A stretch of DNA of 64,000 bases. Origin: Calvatia gigantea (Eukaryota; Basidiomycota; Agaricomycetes; Agaricales; Lycoperdaceae). The stretch lies in assembly GCA_025093985.1 (NCBI GenBank), contig JACAAK010000013.1, positions 1,047,247 through 1,111,246 of the forward strand, given 5' to 3'. The notes beneath the pieces are model-generated. The model was not told the origin of the DNA. It saw nothing but the letters and a program-made list of their open reading frames with translations, and did no database searches. A program made the translations under genes and the position numbers. Positions 23,761-36,700 of this stretch are shown here, in pieces (position 1 is the first letter of the stretch; each line of letters opens with the position of its first letter).

Positions 23761-23873
23761 AGTTAACAGACTGGGGAGGTACGTGCTGTCGGGAGGTCGC
23801 CATATCTGGCGCTGCACACCACCCTTGCTCGTCGTTTAGTCTACGTTTGCTCCCCTGCTTACTCTCATGCGGT

Positions 23874-26800
23874 CAATCGATACCCCATAACAGGATGGAA
23901 ATACACCCTCGTGAGCGGTGTGCTTTGTTTTTGCTGTCGAGGATGACACTCGTATCGTTCGATTTGAATTTCGTAATTCGCACTCGCCCACAACATCACG
24001 ATTGAGCACCCATAAAAAATTCCGTTTTGTTGCGACGGTCTCCCTACGGAGACCTTACTGACTGAACTCCCGCAATTTACTCCCCGTCCTTCACTACCTC
24101 ACCCATCGATTCTAAGTCTTACCTACGGCTACTTCAACAAACCGTCTCTGTCTGCAGTTCCCAGTTCCTCCATTTCGCGCCTAGATTTTTCCAAAAAGGT
24201 GAATCTCCAGGAGAAAAGAGGGAGGGGAGTGGGGAAGACGATAGCGGTTTTTAAATGGTGCGAGGGAAGCAAAGTTCACTGGCGGGACGTTTTGGGGGCA
24301 CATTGATCCGGAGTCTCGATTGAGTGCGATCGTGGGGCCCCCACACGGCTGAATGAAACAACGCCGCCGCACATTATCTTCAATGCCCACGCCAGCTCAC
24401 GTCCATAAAAGCTTCAAGTGAGTACTGCCATACCCTTTCACGTCGTTACCGCTCAATAACTCGAAAATAAGGGTCTCAGCAGCGGAGCTCAAAGACCCCT
24501 TAGAGGTGGATCTGTGTCCCACTGAGACCGTTAAACCTGAGACATTGTTATCCTTTTTCTTCGAAAAAATAGCAAGGGATGGTACCCTTACTGGTAATGA
24601 TGTCCTGATATCAGCTGAGAAGGAAATTGCACAAGTAGTGCATGATAGTGAGATCCAGAGTGCTTTAAATGACTAGTAAGCTTCCGCCCTAATCTGGAAC
24701 GCCATGGCTTAATGTATATCTTGGTAACCAGTAAGGACAGTGGAACCAGGAAGAATAGTACCGAAGAGGATGGCTATGGGCCGTTGATCGCTCTATGTAA
24801 CAAAGTGTTGGACGTGCTACAGGCTGCAACGCTTGAACGTGACCTCGACAAAGTATTACAGAGGAAACAACCTGGACCGATTGAATTCTTCCGTTACGAC
24901 AGCTACATCTCACTTATGACTGGTGCACAGATCCAGAAGGATGCCAAAATTTTGTCTTCTCACCCGATATTCTTATTGTGTTGAAGGAGGCTGTGAGCGA
25001 GTACGAAGCCGACCAAGCGGCTATCAACGCTGAACTCATCGAGGATCCCCTATTTTTCAATCCCGGTGACATGCCCGAGAGCGTCTACGCGGATGGCACC
25101 CCAGCTCGCAAGGTTAGACTCAGAGACGTACTCGGATACGTTGAGCTGGAATGGCAACGGGCCTAGGATGATCTTGAGAGTGTGGACGTGGACACTAACC
25201 AGGCGGAATATTCTGGCGGTCAGTGTCTCGAGGTAATGATTTCACATTCACTTAAAGCTGAGCCACAACCTGAAGGCCCGGACCGAAAATATTTTACGGG
25301 TCCGGGTGGACCAGTGTGGAAGATTCAGGATGTGTGGCCAAGCGAGCCAGGGACTTCTGACTCAGAGCAGTCAACTAGGTCACCTCGTCCAACCCGCGCT
25401 GTATGGATGTGATTTACTTTCCCGAGGACCCTACGCAACCCACAGTATTGTGATCAGGCTCGGTTGTGATTTTAATCTCCTTGCGAACACTTGGGCGGTT
25501 TTCTCACCAGATGCGTGTGCCAGACAACGCAATGCAGCTTTGCTGGTTTGATCGCCAGAACGTCATCGCGGACAAACGAGTTCAACGTCTTCGACGATTT
25601 TCCTTTATTTGTCGCCTTCATGATTGTGTTCTCCCACTTCTCCCTCGAGGACTGGGGGATTCAAGAACAATTCTATCCGAAGGGGAATCAGATTGAAGCT
25701 ACGGTTGGTGGAACCCACACGATTAGAATAGATACAACAACCGAGCCGCTCTGTCACCGCGTCAGCCTGCTTGGTCGAGGAACTATTGTTGTCAAGGGAG
25801 ATATCGTCGTCAATGGTGTCGCGACGACGCCGGTCGCCATCAAGGTGTCTTAAGCAGAAACGGGGCGCGTCCCTGAGCCAGAGTTCGTCCTTCGAGGACG
25901 CGAGCTTATCGGCGGTAGACTCCAAGAACACCTTCCTTTCACCCACGCATGGGAAAATCATGAGTACCCGACAGGCACGATTCGTGAACACCTGCATTTA
26001 GGTGAAAAAGGACAAGCACGCCAACGCCGCATCATTGTTTTCGAGTACCTTGAGGATGCCTCTACGTTGAGCAATAGCGAAGAATTTTTGACTGTATGGC
26101 GTGATTGTCTGGTTGGTAAGGGTTATACCTTTTCTCTGGCTTTTTTGTTTCGGGGGCACTCAAACCTGTGCGTTTTCTTCGACTGGACTAGTCCATCGCA
26201 TAATGTGGGAGGCACGCCTCGAGCATGGGGACATTGGCCTCGGTAACAGAATAACTCATGTACCATCGCAAAGGCGAGAAAGTCATGGGGGTACTCATTG
26301 ACTGGGATCTTGCCACCATGCGTGGTCCGGGTGAAAAAGAGGTATATGGGGGTGGATTGAAGAGGGGGGGGCTACGGCTAGGTGCACGGGCACGTCGGCG
26401 TCCGTCCGACGTTGTTCTTGACCTAAGGGATTGTGTTGGAAAGAGAGGGTAGGAGTGGAGATCACGAAAATGATGAGGCAACGGAACGGAGGATAAATTT
26501 GTTCCAAAGGCTCGGAATGATAAGAGAAGGGTCCGGAAAGGTGTCGAGAGTGATTACTGAACGTTCGGAAGGCAGCGCTCACAATTGCGTGGCGATTCGG
26601 GTGTCGAGACGAGAGAAAGAGAAAGCAAGAAACAGATTAGAGAAATAACTAGAGACAGAGACTTCAAGGCGAAACTTGGCTAATTCATAGCTACCTGACT
26701 ACAACAATGTATACAGGTTTTATAGAGGAAAACAGTGGGCTGTGCGCCCGAATTACAAAGTGTAGAATGTAAATTTTAAGGAGAGAACAAAGAAAAACAT

Positions 26801-28007
26801 ACTGAGCGGGGATGAAAACGGGCCGGAAACTCATTCTATGAGGTTCTAAATTATGAGGAATGTAGAAAAAGTATAATAAGTGAATAGGAAAGTGGTTTGT
26901 AGGTTTTTAGAGTGGGAAATGAGAAGTACGGGCAGGCGAGGTGGAGTTCGGAGGTTGGAGCTTCCGTGGTCGGGACTTCCGAATTAGGAAATCATGTATG
27001 ATCCGGACTTTTGGATGGCTCGGAAATGGGATTTTCGGGGTCGGTGTCTTGGTCATCGTTCTCGGAAGTGAAAGGCGTCGTCGGTGAAGTGGAGTAGTGG
27101 GAGGAGGACGCGTACATGACACTTTTCAGTGGCAGGTGTGTTGTTCATATACCCTCTTTGTAAGGACTTACTTCGGACTATTCTTCAGTTCCACTCATTA
27201 CATCAGCCATTATGTAATCGCTCTATTTTCGAGCTTTACTGTACTTTCGTACATCTTAGTCTCGTTCTACGATTCTGAGGTGAGTTACATTATGCTTAAC
27301 TGCATTATACCTTTTACTTATATGACCTATAGTGTATTATCTCACTCTAGATCCCTGCCGCTCGTTACAACAAGGTGCCGTCCAATCTCCACAGGATCTC
27401 GCCGCACGGGCACCATTCCTTGCGCCGGATTGGATTGAACATAAGCTGCCCAGGCGTATATCGCCACGATCTCGAGTGCATGGGTTGGTCTTTGTCATTT
27501 ACTGCCTCGACCAAGAACACCCAGATAATCAAGTGCTCATCACTGCATGGCACAACATTGATCACACCGTTGCGATGAGGGAATCCTTCGTGCGTGACAT
27601 GTCAAGATACAAGGTGCGACCTGGATTTGAGAGCATATATGGGTTCGCCGCGGCATTCATGTGGTGGATGATGGAGGATGTTGCTGGGAGACGGTTGCAC
27701 TTGCCTTCTCCGCCTCTTTCCTGGAGGGACAGTGAGGGTGACATCAATACCGATACTGACCCTAGCAATTTATTCGACAGAAAACACTTGGATTATAGTC
27801 GATTCCCTCTACCGGAGGAGAGTAATTGGGAGGAAGTGAGTGAGGACAAAATCTGGGAGAAGTGCTCGGCTATGTTATCGGCTGTCTTTGGGTAGGTCGT
27901 GACTGGCTGGGGAGGTACGTGCTGTCGGGAGGCTCGCCATATCTGGCGCTGCACACCACCCTTGCTCGTCGTTTAGTCTACGTTTGCTCCCCTGCTTACT
28001 CTCATGC
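23874..28007 (+). repeat. Tandem duplication, second copy (FunK1 unit)
   Basis: This is the unbroken version of the unit at 19624-23870. Its first 290 bp match 19624-19915. The unique block 24166-24548 (383 bp) is present only here and holds no recognisable gene. The right flank continues uninterrupted into the 3' side of SNX3, so this copy looks like the genuine genomic context on the right. Confidence 0.9.
24546..27894 (+). pseudogene. FunK1-type fungal protein kinase, copy 2, pseudogene
   Basis: FunK1 kinases are expanded in mushroom-forming fungi; their substrates are unknown. In order: an N-terminal domain with EKEIAQVVHDSEIQSALND (about 24620-24675), GYGPLIALCNKVLDVLQ, DPLFFNPGDMPESVYADG and RDVLGYVELEWQ (about 24770-25165). 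Next come FDDFPLFVAFMIVFSHFS (about 25590) and the P-loop SLLGRGTIVVKG with VAIKVS (about 25765-25851). The C-terminal motifs are FEYLEDASTLS, EHGDIGLGN (about 26220), VLIDWDLATM (about 26290) and FLAPDWIEHKLPRR with HDLECMGW (about 27415-27490), ending near 27894. Defects: TAA directly after AIKVS where the family has Trp (25851-25853), a 1-nt break at TGTIP (near 27413), and an N-terminal frame change. About 1 kb of unrelated sequence lies between the DWD and TGTIP motifs (26345-27350), far longer than an intron in this genome. Confidence 0.82.
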
Positions 28008-28188
28008 TCGTTACTCGTCCATTCATCTCGTCCGAGCCCGCTCTATGAAAGGCTACTGTTCAGCTGTTCTTCTGGTCCTGACCGGTTCCATTGTAATTTC
28101 AGTCTCGACGTACAGAGATGCACCGTGTCGAAATACTTTGGTAAATTGGGGGTGCAACTATACAGAAGTGATATGGAAAAAAGGAAGT

Positions 28189-28876
28189 TCAGATCCACTG
28201 GGCTTTCTCCCAAGCCGGATCTTGCAAAAAAGCACAAAGGACTTTGCTACCAGTCTGTAAGTAATGTTAGTAACACTGAGAACGATCAGATCTAAAAAAG
28301 GGGCGCACTTGAAGGAGTGGGTGGCCAGCAACAATGTTCATAAAGCGCTCCAGGCCTTCTCTTCTACTCTCAATTACTTCATCAGAAAAACGGTTAGTGA
28401 AAACTTTGCCTGGAAGAGGCGGAATGTTGACACGTGAGGACTCGGCTTCGAGGATATCACGGAAGGCTTCAAAGTCAGAGTAACGGCGGCGGACGACGGA
28501 ATGACGTAGCTTGAATGCAGGGATGTTTGTCTACGTCATCATTGTGAGAGGGTTCTGAGAAGGAGATAAAAAGGATCATACCTTGCATACGATCTCGTAG
28601 TCCGTGTACGTTTTACGTCCAAAGCCTACGAATACGGTTAGCGGGGAGAATGGAGGGTGAAAAGCGACACACGTACCGTGAGTTTGAGGGTTCCTGACTT
28701 CTATTTCAAGAAAGCTCTCTGGGATGCTGTAAATCTCTTCAACCTGCAAGTGCGGTTTAGAGCTGGACGGTAGGTGGTAAAATGCCAATTAGAACACTTA
28801 CGGTCTGTTGTCTTGGGGAAAGGAGTGAATCCTCAAATGCGCTACTACGCGCAAACGGAGATACTGTGCTCGACAT
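28189..28876 (-). CDS. SNX3: Sorting nexin 3 / Grd19 (PX domain), intact
   Basis: This is a retromer-associated PX protein that binds phosphatidylinositol 3-phosphate on endosomes and recycles membrane cargo to the Golgi. Five exons, 28876-28802, 28743-28677, 28625-28582, 28530-28309 and 28254-28189, sum to 474 nt (157 residues), the usual length for this family. The protein starts [12 protein letters not shown]. It has [33 protein letters not shown], the PX lipid-binding [10 protein letters not shown] and the PPLPGK turn. [17 protein letters not shown] and the family-typical end DPAWEKAQW follow. All splice sites are GT..AG. It is head-to-head with the importin gene, 306 bp between start codons. 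A 5' fragment is repeated at 33207-33406. Confidence 0.93.
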
Positions 28877-29182
28877 GGTGGACACTAAACAATAGCGAAG
28901 GGACGGTGATGGTGATGACTGTCCCTGTTATGATGTCAGTCACGTGGGGAGCGGCAAAGCCGAGCGAGAATGGGGTTGTTGCGAACGGAGCCTTCGGGGC
29001 AAGTATCATCACTGTGCTCGAAACATTCATAAAACTTGATAAACTTGTCCATTAGGTCAACTATGGCCTATTCACTAAGGCGGTATGGGCAATAAAAACT
29101 AGAACTGAGCGTGGGCAATGCACGCCTGGGAATCGATAAGGAAGTGGCTGTGCCCGAGTCTTCATTTTGTGCTTCGACTGTA
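28877..29182. promoter_or_regulatory. Shared promoter region of SNX3 and importin
   Basis: 306 bp separate two divergent start codons, so both promoters must lie here or overlap the genes. It is repeated at 33407-33712 with two base changes. No clear TATA box is seen. TGATGTCAGTCACGTG near 28933-28948 contains a CACGTG E-box-like core. Confidence 0.5.
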
Positions 29183-32100
29183 ATGGACCCAGTTGTATCT
29201 CCAGAAATCACCGTTGAACTCACTCAGATCCTCTCCAATCTCGTTCAGGGGGACAACGAGATTCGCCAAAAGTATGTATATTCTTGATGTCCAGGCTATC
29301 TTCCTGACACACCCCAGTGCAGAACAAGCTGTCAATGAGCGGCTCGCACAGACTCCCGAGCTGTACCTACTTGCACTGGCTCAGTTTGCAATCGCTGCTG
29401 AACTGGACGTCATGCGTTCCTTTTCCCTTGTCCTCCTTCCGGCGTCTGCTTTTTCGAGTGTCACCATCCCAAACTCAACCACTTCAGTCGCGGTTGACGC
29501 TCTACGACCACCTTTCTTCAAACATGCTCACTACTCTCCAACGTCTTCTTCTCCATTCACTGTCGCATGAGCTATCGCAGGATGTACGAAAGAAGGCTGT
29601 GGATACAATCACAGACCTTGCGAATCAGGAGATGACGCGCGGTCGACCTTGGCATGCACTTCAAGCACAAGCATTCTCCATGACCCAGATTCAGACCAGC
29701 GACCGTGGTGTTACTCCCGCAGCTCTCAGGGAAAGTGCCTTTCGCGTATTTGCTGGTTGTCCGAACCTTGTTATGGACCTCCAGACGGATGCGGTATTGG
29801 GCGTCTTTCAAAGGGGGTTGCAAGATACCGAGAGCGTACAGGTCCGTTTTCTTATGTTATTTTTTTTTGGTCCTATCTAATTCCTGTTTTAGGTTCGCCA
29901 CGCTGCCTCTCTTAGCTGCAGTTGATTATCTCACAGCCGCAGATTCACAACAACTCTCTCGTTCCGTCGCGCTCATGTACCCTATGCTAGAAACCATCCA
30001 CACACTTGCACAATCCCTCTCCCAACCGTCTACTACTACGAAGACCGTCTACCAACAACTCACCCAATTCCTTACGACCCTCACGCCGCTTTGCTCCTCG
30101 CATCCTATCCTCTTTGCGCCCCATCTCCAAACCCTCCTTGCCTTTCTCCCTCAACTCATTCTCTCTGCCATCGATAGTGGCCTCACACCAACTGCCAGTA
30201 CACCATTTCCCTCCAACGGATCCGGCTCCAGGCGAGACGCTTTTGTTTTTCCTCCCCCCAGTACATCCTCCACCCCACCCGAGCCAGTGATTGACGAAGA
30301 AGCCGAGGCGCGTTCCACTATGCGCCTTACGGTCCTTGAATTCATGATCAGCTTGTCCGAAGCTCGGCCTATTATGTTCCGCAAAGTAGAAAACTGGGTT
30401 GGCCTTATGGTCCGCGCGTGCCTTGAGGGTATGAGTGAATTTGATGAAGATGAAGACCTCAATATTTGGCTCAAGGAAGATGTAGGTCCTTTTTTTTTTT
30501 GTTTGCAACTCCAACCGACTCAATTCCGTTATAGCCTTCCACGTCCTCAGGTGCTTCTGATGATTCACCCCCTTCACTGTATGAGCAGTCCCTCGACCGC
30601 GTCGCGTGTGCACTTGGTGGTCGTGCTGTCCTCCCTCCCGCGTTTCAACAAATACCCTCCATGCTCGCTAGCTATGACTGGAGAGCTCGTCACGCCGGTC
30701 TCATAGCCATCGCTTCTATCGCTGAAGGGACCGGCAAAGTTATGTTAAACGAGCTTGGAAAAATCATTGAGTAATTTGTCTGTATCATCGTTGTTGTTGT
30801 GCAATTCACCTCTCCCTAGCCTCGTCACCCCGGTGTTTCGTGATAGTCATCCTCGAGTCCGTCATGCTGCTTGCCAATGCGTGTAGGCCTCTCGCCATTT
30901 CGTCCGCTTTGTATATCTAATTGATTGTAGAGGTCAACTGTGCACAGACCTCGAGGTGTGCTTGATTTCTTTTGATTTCTGTTATTATATGACTCACTTC
31001 TTGTTTCTGGTTAGGAGGTCATGCAAGAACGATATCATCAGCAGTTATTCAGCGTCCTGATACCCACCCTCGAGGATCCGGAACCGAGGTATGTTCGATC
31101 TTTCACCAACCTCAGAATTTATCTAATCATTTTCTAGAGTGCACTCCCATGCCGCTGCTGCTCTCATCAATTTCTGCGAGGGTGTCGAACACGACACACT
31201 AGTGCCCTACCTCGATCCGATCGTTGAGCGACTTCTCCGGCTATTGAATCCAGGGGGCGACGAATCCCAGGTACACCGATACGTTCAAGAGCAAGCTATC
31301 ACATCCCTCGCTATGGTTGCTGACGCTAGTGAATCTACGTTTGCAAAACACTACCCGACGATCATGCCGCTTTTGCTTAACGTTTTGAGAAATGCTGATA
31401 AACCCGAGCATCAGCGGTTGCGCGTCAAGGCGATGGAATGTGCTGGTCTCATCGGTGTGTTGTGTTATCGATTCACTGAGACTGTCTTCGTTGTTCATAC
31501 TGTCTCAGCGATTGCCGTTGGTCGCGACGTGTTTCGTCCGGATTCTGCCACCCTCGTTGAACTCCTCATGCATATACAGAGTACGTTGTTCCTCATACCA
31601 GCTTGCCTTACTTTCTCATTTCTTTTTTACCCCCCCTTAGAATCTCCAGTAGACCCAAACGATACCCAACTTGGCTATTACTTAATCTCGACGTGGGCGA
31701 AAATTGGCCAGGCCCTCGGCTCTGAGTTCGAACCCTATCTCCCCCTCGTTATGCCCAATATCCTTGAAGCTGCCAGTGCCAAGACTGACATCTCGGTATA
31801 CGGTAGCCTGGACTCTTTTTGATAGCTCGCTGAAAATGCTGATCACGGTCTTTTCTAGAGGACGACGATGACGAAGCCAACACCGAGAGGGAAGGTTGGG
31901 AGACCGTGACCGTCGATGGCCGCACAATGGGCATCAAAACCTCGGCGTTAGAAGAAAAATGTCAAGCCTTCGAAACGTTACTCATTTATTGCTCGACACT
32001 CGGAGGCAAATACGCGCCGTATCTATCTCAAACGCTAGAAATATGCATACCATGCCTCAAATTTGACTTTCACGAGGGTGTTCGTGAAGCTAGTGCAATG

Positions 32101-32621
32101 TAAGCTTATTAATATCCACCAAGCCTTGGCTTCGCCTCACACTTTCTCTTCTCCCTAGGTTGGTCCCTCGTCTCTTAGATAGCGGCAAATCCAGTAACAC
32201 TCTCACAACACAAATGGTCACTGCAACCTTCAACCAGCTCATTTCCTGTATCCGCTCCGAAGCTGACTCTTCTTTCCTCGCATCCCTTTTTAAATGTTTC
32301 ACCGAATCACTTCAAGTCATTGGCGGTCCACCCAATCTCCCCCAAGAATACCACGTCGGGATCATTGACGCTACGAAACACCAACTTCAAGCACTTGCTG
32401 ATAAACGTAAATCGCGTGCGAATAGACTTGCTAGCGATCCACAGCATGTGGACAAGGATGATATTGCGCTTTATGAACAGTTTGAGGAGTTCGCATTGCA
32501 GGAGATGGATGCGCTCTTGGTTGAGTTGGATAGGAATCATCCATTGAGGATTGCGGTGTCGAGTGTGAGGGATTTGGGTGTTAATGAATGGGAGACGGAG
32601 GATGGCGAGGATGTGGTGTGA
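29183..32621 (+). pseudogene. Kap121/importin-5-like karyopherin beta, copy 1, two frameshifts
   Basis: Same gene as 33713-37152, with the same 12-exon layout shifted by 4530 bp. Two extra C residues break it: one in exon 2 near 29440 (CCTTCCGGCG against CCTTCGGCG in copy 2), which destroys the LRRLL helix, and one in exon 3 near 29911 (GCTGCCTCTC against GCTGCTCTC). Outside these the sequences are almost identical. Both changes are single-base gains in short C-runs, so consensus error is as likely as decay. Confidence 0.8.
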
Positions 32622-33206
32622 GTTGTCCTATCATTATGTTTTTTAAAAAATTTCAATTATGGTTGTTCGGAATGTATTGTCTATACGTTTTTTCTCCGAG
32701 TCATAAATGTTGCTCTCCAAAAATAACATCCCCACCAAAATATACTAATAACACAAGAGGCTCATGCGTTACTGCGCGTGAACGGACTGCTTTGCAAGTA
32801 AACGTAGCTCACCAACGGTAAGATATTGTCCCAATGACGCCAAACTAGATCTTTGCGAGTGTTAACTGGGTTAGCCCACGTCCGCTAGAACGCCGGATGT
32901 AATGATACCGGCCTCTTAGCTAATGGAATCGTCCGCACGACCGCATCTTGCCCGTTGTCCAAAGAGACTATACCTAATGATCACCTGTTAGGTCGAAATG
33001 TACTGGCAAATCAAACGGGCAGGTAGATTAGCGGTGCCACCCCCTCTCCCCAACACAAGGGGGAAGATATTGAGTCATGATGGATCTGGTGAGGTAGTTA
33101 GAGGAAGTATTGTAAGTATTAAAGTGCAGGGTAGGGAGCGGTGGTTCTGTCAAAATGCATTCTAAATTGTGCGGGGAGAATGGAGGGTGAAAAGCGACAC
33201 ACGTAC

Positions 33207-33406
33207 CGTGAGTTTGAGGGTTCCTGACTTCTATTTCAAGAAAGCTCTCTGGGATGCTGTAAATCTCTTCAACCTGCAAGTGCGGTTTAGAGCTGGACGG
33301 TAGGTGGTAAAATGCCAATTAGAACACTTACGGTCTGTTGTCTTGGGGAAAGGAGTGAATCCTCAAATGCGCTACTACGCGCAAACGGAGATACTGTGCT
33401 CGACAT
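33207..33406 (-). pseudogene. SNX3 5' fragment (exons 1 and 2 only)
   Basis: Exon 1 (33406-33332) and exon 2 (33273-33207) match the intact SNX3. The duplication breakpoint at 33171 falls in the following intron, so the PX core (FGRK onward) is missing and no functional product is possible. It still retains a complete start region and the shared promoter. Confidence 0.9.
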
Positions 33407-33712
33407 GGTGGACACTAAACAATAGCGAAGGGACGGTGGTGGTGATGACTGTCCCTGTTATGATGTCAGTCACGTGGGGAGCGGCAAAGCCGAGCGAGAA
33501 TGGGGTTGTTGCGAACGGAGCCTTCGGGGCAAGTATCATCACTGCGCTCGAAACATTCATAAAACTTGATAAACTTGTCCATTAGGTCAACTATGGCCTA
33601 TTCACTAAGGCGGTATGGGCAATAAAAACTAGAACTGAGCGTGGGCAATGCACGCCTGGGAATCGATAAGGAAGTGGCTGTGCCCGAGTCTTCATTTTGT
33701 GCTTCGACTGTA

Positions 33713-36700
33713 ATGGACCCAGTTGTATCTCCAGAAATCACCGTTGAACTCACTCAGATCCTCTCCAATCTCGTTCAGGGGGACAACGAGATTCGCCAAA
33801 AGTATGTATATTCTTGATGTCCAGGCTATCTTCCTGACACACCCCAGTGCAGAACAAGCTGTCAATGAGCGGCTCGCACAGACTCCCGAGCTGTACCTAC
33901 TTGCACTGGCTCAGTTTGCAATCGCTGCTGAACTGGACGTCATGCGTTCCTTTTCCCTTGTCCTCCTTCGGCGTCTGCTTTTTCGAGTGTCACCATCCCA
34001 AACTCAACCACTTCAGTCGCGGTTGACGCTCTACGACCACCTTTCTTCAAACATGCTCACTACTCTCCAACGTCTTCTTCTCCATTCACTGTCGCATGAG
34101 CTATCGCAGGATGTACGAAAGAAGGCTGTGGATACAATCACAGACCTTGCGAATCAGGAGATGACGCGCGGTCGACCTTGGCATGCACTTCAAGCACAAG
34201 CATTCTCCATGACCCAGATTCAGACCAGCGACCGTGGTGTTACTCCCGCAGCTCTCAGGGAAAGTGCCTTTCGCGTATTTGCTGGTTGTCCGAACCTTGT
34301 TATGGACCTCCAGACGGATGCGGTATTGGGCGTCTTTCAAAGGGGGTTGCAAGATACCGAGAGCGTACAGGTCCGTTTTCTTATGTTATTTTTTTTTTGG
34401 TCCTATCTAATTCCTGTTTTAGGTTCGCCACGCTGCTCTCTTAGCTGCAGTTGATTATCTCACAGCCGCAGATTCACAACAACTCTCTCGTTCCGTCGCG
34501 CTCATGTACCCTATGCTAGAAACCATCCATACACTTGCACAATCCCTCTCCCAACCGTCTACTACTACGAAGACCGTCTACCAACAACTCACCCAATTCC
34601 TCACGACCCTCACGCCGCTTTGCTCGTCGCATCCTATCCTCTTTGCACCCCATCTCCAAACCCTCCTTGCCTTTCTCCCTCAACTCATTCTCTCTGCCAT
34701 CGATAGTGGCCTCACACCAACTGCCAGTACACCATTTCCCTCCAACGGACCCGGCTCCAGGCGAGACGCTTTTGTTTTTCCTCCCCCCAGTACATCCTCC
34801 ACCCCACCCGAGCCAGTGATTGACGAAGAAGCCGAGGCGCGTTCCACTATGCGCCTTACGGTCCTTGAATTCATGATCAGCTTGTCCGAAGCTCGGCCTA
34901 TTATGTTCCGCAAAGTAGAAAACTGGGTTGGCCTTATGGTCCGCGCGTGCCTTGAGGGTATGAGTGAATTTGATGAAGATGAAGACCTCAATATTTGGCT
35001 CAAGGAAGATGTAGGTCCTTTTTTTTTTTTGTTTGCAACTCCAACCGACTCAATTCCGTTATAGCCTTCCACGTCCTCAGGTGCTTCTGATGATTCACCC
35101 CCTTCACTGTATGAGCAGTCCCTCGACCGCGTCGCGTGTGCACTTGGTGGTCGTGCTGTCCTCCCTCCCGCGTTCCAACAAATACCCTCCATGCTCGCTA
35201 GCTATGACTGGAGAGCTCGTCACGCCGGTCTCATAGCCATCGCTTCTATCGCTGAAGGGACCGGCAAAGTTATGTTAAACGAGCTTGGAAAAATCATTGA
35301 GTAATTTGTCTGTATCATCGTTGTTGTTGTGCAATTCACCTCTCCCTAGCCTCGTCACCCCGGTGTTTCGTGATAGTCATCCTCGAGTCCGTCATGCTGC
35401 TTGCCAATGCGTGTAGGCCTCTCGCCATTTCGTCCGCTTTGTATATCTAATTGATTGTAGAGGTCAACTGTGCACAGACCTCGAGGTGTGCTTGATTTCT
35501 TTTGATTTCTGTTATTATATGACTCACTTCTTGTTTCTGGTTAGGAGGTCATGCAAGAACGATATCATCAGCAGTTATTCAGCGTCCTGATACCCACCCT
35601 CGAGGATCCGGAACCGAGGTATGTTCGATCTTTCACCAACCTCAGAATTTATCTAATCATTTTCTAGAGTGCACTCCCATGCCGCTGCTGCTCTCATCAA
35701 TTTCTGCGAGGGTGTCGAACACGACACACTAGTGCCCTACCTCGATCCGATCGTTGAGCGACTTCTCCGGCTATTGAATCCAGGGGGCGACGAATCCCAG
35801 GTACACCGATACGTTCAAGAGCAAGCTATCACATCCCTCGCTATGGTTGCTGACGCTAGTGAATCTACGTTTGCAAAACACTACCCGACGATCATGCCGC
35901 TTTTGCTTAACGTTTTGAGAAATGCTGATAAACCCGAGCATCAGCGGTTGCGCGTCAAGGCGATGGAATGTGCTGGTCTCATCGGTGTGTTGTGTTATCG
36001 ATTCACTGAGACTGTCTTCGTTGTTCATACTGTCTCAGCGATTGCCGTTGGTCGCGACGTGTTTCGTCCGGATTCTGCCACCCTCGTTGAACTCCTCATG
36101 CATATACAGAGTACGTTGTTCCTCATACCAGCTTGCCTTACTTTCTCATTTCTTTTTTACCCCCCCCTTAGAATCTCCAGTAGACCCAAACGATACCCAA
36201 CTTGGCTATTACTTAATCTCGACGTGGGCGAAAATTGGCCAGGCCCTCGGCTCTGAGTTCGAACCCTATCTCCCCCTCGTTATGCCCAATATCCTTGAAG
36301 CTGCCAGTGCCAAGACTGACATCTCGGTATACGGTAGCCTGGACTCTTTTTGATAGCTCGCTGAAAATGCTGATCACGGTCTTTTCTAGAGGACGACGAT
36401 GACGAAGCCAACACCGAGAGGGAAGGTTGGGAGACCGTGACCGTCGATGGCCGCACAATGGGCATCAAAACCTCGGCCTTAGAAGAAAAATGTCAAGCCT
36501 TCGAAACGTTACTCATTTATTGCTCGACACTCGGAGGCAAATACGCGCCGTATCTATCTCAAACGCTAGAAATATGCATACCATGCCTCAAATTTGACTT
36601 TCACGAGGGTGTTCGTGAAGCTAGTGCAATGTAAGCTTATTAATATCCACCAAGCCTTGGCTTCGCCTCACACTTTCTCTTCTCCCTAGGTTGGTCCCTC

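Larger units (their letters stand above)
19624..23870 (+). repeat. Tandem duplication, first copy (FunK1 unit, chimeric)
   Basis: It is collinear with 23874-28007 at near identity except for two replaced blocks (19916-20417 and 20901-21401) and an error-dense last 180 bp (23690-23870). The unit starts at CAATCGATACCCCATAAC and ends at CTTACTCTCATGC. The second copy starts three bases after the first ends. Confidence 0.92.
28641..33170 (+). repeat. Tandem duplication, first copy (SNX3 5' end plus importin)
   Basis: It is collinear with 33171-37691. The left breakpoint lies in SNX3 intron 2 (GCGGGGAGAATGG). The last 310 bp (about 32860-33170) differ from the second copy by many small indels, whereas the 4.2 kb before differ by only a handful of bases. 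Confidence 0.92.
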
